Assembly: GCF_017114985.1 (NCBI RefSeq) | Contig: NZ_JABXKP010000104.1 | Location: forward strand, 1 to 64,000 | Direction: 5' to 3' | Length of the DNA: 64,000 nt | Source: Nostoc sp. JL33 | Lineage (GTDB): Bacteria > Cyanobacteriota > Cyanobacteriia > Cyanobacteriales > Nostocaceae | In this document: positions 62,988 to 64,000 of the stretch, one piece after another | Numbering within the stretch: the first letter of the stretch is position 1 | How the letters are laid out: the number at the start of each line of letters is the position of its first letter | The notes under the pieces: model-generated | The model's input: the letters and a program-made list of their open reading frames with translations, nothing else | The model's database searches: none | Told to the model about the DNA's origin: nothing | Made by a program: the position numbers and the translations under genes

Positions 62988-63194
62988 ATGAACACTAAAC
63001 TTGTTGAATCACTGTTGCAAGCTATTCTATCTCTCTCTGATGAGGAGCGATCGCTATTGGAAGAAAGATTAATTTTAAATTCATCAGAGCCTTCAACCCG
63101 TGACTTAATGCAACTTGCTCAAACTGGTGGAGTCTTTCAGTTTCTTAACGATGAACCAGATATATACTCACTAAAAGATGGAGAACCTATCTAA
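62988..63194 (+). CDS. Small antitoxin-like protein
   Basis: This 68-aa acidic helical protein (LVESLLQAILSLSDEERSLLEERL, then AQTGGVFQFLNDEPDIYSLKDGEPI) belongs to a type found before VapC/PIN toxins in cyanobacteria. No toxin gene follows directly; the next is a DUF433 gene 70 bp downstream, so it may be an orphan antitoxin. A decayed copy lies just upstream. Confidence 0.55.
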   Translation: MNTKLVESLLQAILSLSDEERSLLEERLILNSSEPSTRDLMQLAQTGGVFQFLNDEPDIYSLKDGEPI

Positions 63195-63199
63195 AAAGA

Positions 63200-63238
63200 A
63201 AGCGATGTCTACGACGGGCTACGCCTACGCCTAAAATT
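63200..63238. repeat. Dispersed GCGATG-CTACG-CTACGCCTACGCC element
   Basis: AAAGCGATGTCTACGACGGG then CTACGCCTACGCC matches the tail of the local repeats at 27290-27325 and 28030-28065. Confidence 0.75.
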
Positions 63239-63264
63239 AAACTTAATTACAAGCACTCAAAATC

Positions 63265-63495
63265 ATGACAAACTGGCAAGAACGCATTACTCAAAACCCG
63301 AATGTATGTCACGGCAAACCGTGCATCAAAGGAACACGCATTATGGTATCAGTCATCCTTGATAACTTTGCCGAGGGACTGACATTTGAGGAAATTATTC
63401 AAGAGTATCCACCACTGGCTTTAGAAGATATTAGAGCAGCTATTGCTTATGCAGCCCAATTAACCAGGGAAGAGGAATTGTTGCCACTGCGATGA
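63265..63495 (+). CDS. DUF433 antitoxin
   Basis: This 76-aa DUF433 protein has the typical sequence WQERITQNPNVCHGKPCIKGTRIMVSVILDNFAEGLTFEEIIQEYPPLALEDIRAAIAYAA, a helix-turn-helix-like fold. DUF433 proteins pair with DUF5615 PIN-like toxins. The gene overlaps the downstream toxin by 4 bp (ATGA). Confidence 0.9.
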   Translation: MTNWQERITQNPNVCHGKPCIKGTRIMVSVILDNFAEGLTFEEIIQEYPPLALEDIRAAIAYAAQLTREEELLPLR

Positions 63496-63860
63496 ATAAA
63501 ATGACAGTGAAACTGGACGAGAACATGGCACAAACCCACGTCGAGTTTTTGCAACAAGCTGGTTACAACGCTGACCGTGTGACTGATGAAGGATTGTCTG
63601 GTGCTGATGATGAAACTGTTTGGGAGCAAGTTTGTGCTGAGGAACGATTTTTTATCACCCTTGATTTAGATTTTTCTGATATTCGCCGCTTTCCACCAGG
63701 CACTCATACTGGAATTCTACTATTGCGTTCGCGTAACCGTAGCCGTCAAGCAGTGCTAGAAATTTTGTCTCGTGTTGTACAGGAGCAATCTTTAGAAAAG
63801 TTGAAAGGTTGTCTTGTAATGGCAGACGACATACAGACGCGAATCCGGCGATCGCAGTGA
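63492..63860 (+). CDS. DUF5615 PIN-like toxin
   Basis: This 122-aa protein of the DUF5615 family has PIN-like acidic residues: Asp in VKLDENM, in RVTDEGLSGADDETVW, and in FITLDLDFSD. PIN enzymes are metal-dependent RNases. It is the second gene of the DUF433/DUF5615 pair and ends with a basic tail. It is near the end of the window; no further gene follows before 64000. Confidence 0.9.
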   Translation: MNKMTVKLDENMAQTHVEFLQQAGYNADRVTDEGLSGADDETVWEQVCAEERFFITLDLDFSDIRRFPPGTHTGILLLRSRNRSRQAVLEILSRVVQEQSLEKLKGCLVMADDIQTRIRRSQ

Positions 63861-64000
63861 TAGCATGGATACAAAGTTAATATACTCTCTGCGTTACTTT
63901 GCGCTTTTAAACAAAATTCACATTGTGCAATTTTTTCTCGAAATTACTCTGAACATCTTGAGTTCCTCCAGAATATAGGGGAAATGTAAAGGAGATGACT

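Overview
The window comes from a filamentous, probably heterocyst-forming cyanobacterium close to Nostoc/Anabaena. The evidence is the photosystem I genes psaA, psaB and psaE, the PSII factor psb28, phycobilisome genes (a CpcS/CpeS-type lyase and a CpcG-type linker), NDH-1 subunit ndhS, a PAP/fibrillin, a bifunctional F/SBPase, and many small cyanobacterial families. The DNA is rich in the HIP1 octamer GCGATCGC and in the short tandem heptamer repeats (CCCCATG, TAACTCC, GGGCATT types) common in Nostoc. Gene order is chromosomal, with no replication, conjugation or phage genes, and no tRNA, rRNA, CRISPR array or complete insertion sequence was seen.

Layout. 1-7 kb: clpS, a CPBP protease, a pentapeptide lipoprotein, a ParDE-type pair, and a minus-strand run of radical SAM, DICT/degenerate HD-GYP and pentapeptide genes. 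7.6-11.1 kb: small membrane and unknown proteins, an ABC ATPase and a response regulator. 11.7-16.5 kb: mostly minus-strand housekeeping (bolA-grxD, an acyltransferase, tadA, grxC). 16.8-19.4 kb: F/SBPase and hemA. 19.5-23.7 kb: two Uma2 nucleases, a LivG/LivM-type transporter pair and a TA-like pair. 23.8-25.4 kb: pgi. 25.4-32.2 kb: an accessory island with a tandemly duplicated two-gene module (105-aa protein plus retropepsin-like protein), a ParDE pair, several copies of a local repeat, and a three-gene minus-strand operon encoding a winged-helix-like protein, an AAA-type ATPase and a PD-(D/E)XK nuclease. 32.5-37.9 kb: small lipoprotein and repeat protein, ndhS, mutM, psaE, fibrillin and mraY. 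38.4-43.7 kb: two exported proteins, a membrane diguanylate cyclase, moaB and psb28. 44-46.9 kb: phycobilin lyase, an HExxH zincin and a CpcG-like linker. 47.2-55.6 kb: an RluD-like synthase, Uma2, DUF952/KGK, a thioredoxin-NHL protein, two miniature inverted-repeat elements, a ricin-lectin protein, glutaminase and a Pro-rich lipoprotein. 56.1-60.8 kb: psaA-psaB. 60.9-63.9 kb: a second accessory patch with a DUF262/DUF1524 (GmrSD-like) gene split by one stop codon, a decayed antitoxin-like gene and a DUF433/DUF5615 pair.

The best candidate for an undescribed system is the operon at 28137-32216, whose domain set (winged-helix-like adaptor, ATPase, nuclease) and setting suggest a genome-defence function. 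The second is the duplicated retropepsin-like module beside it. Short repeats have also entered coding sequences here: two genes carry apparent in-frame repeat insertions, and the nuclease C-terminus lies in a repeat unit. All assignments come from reading the sequence and from family knowledge; no database search was run.
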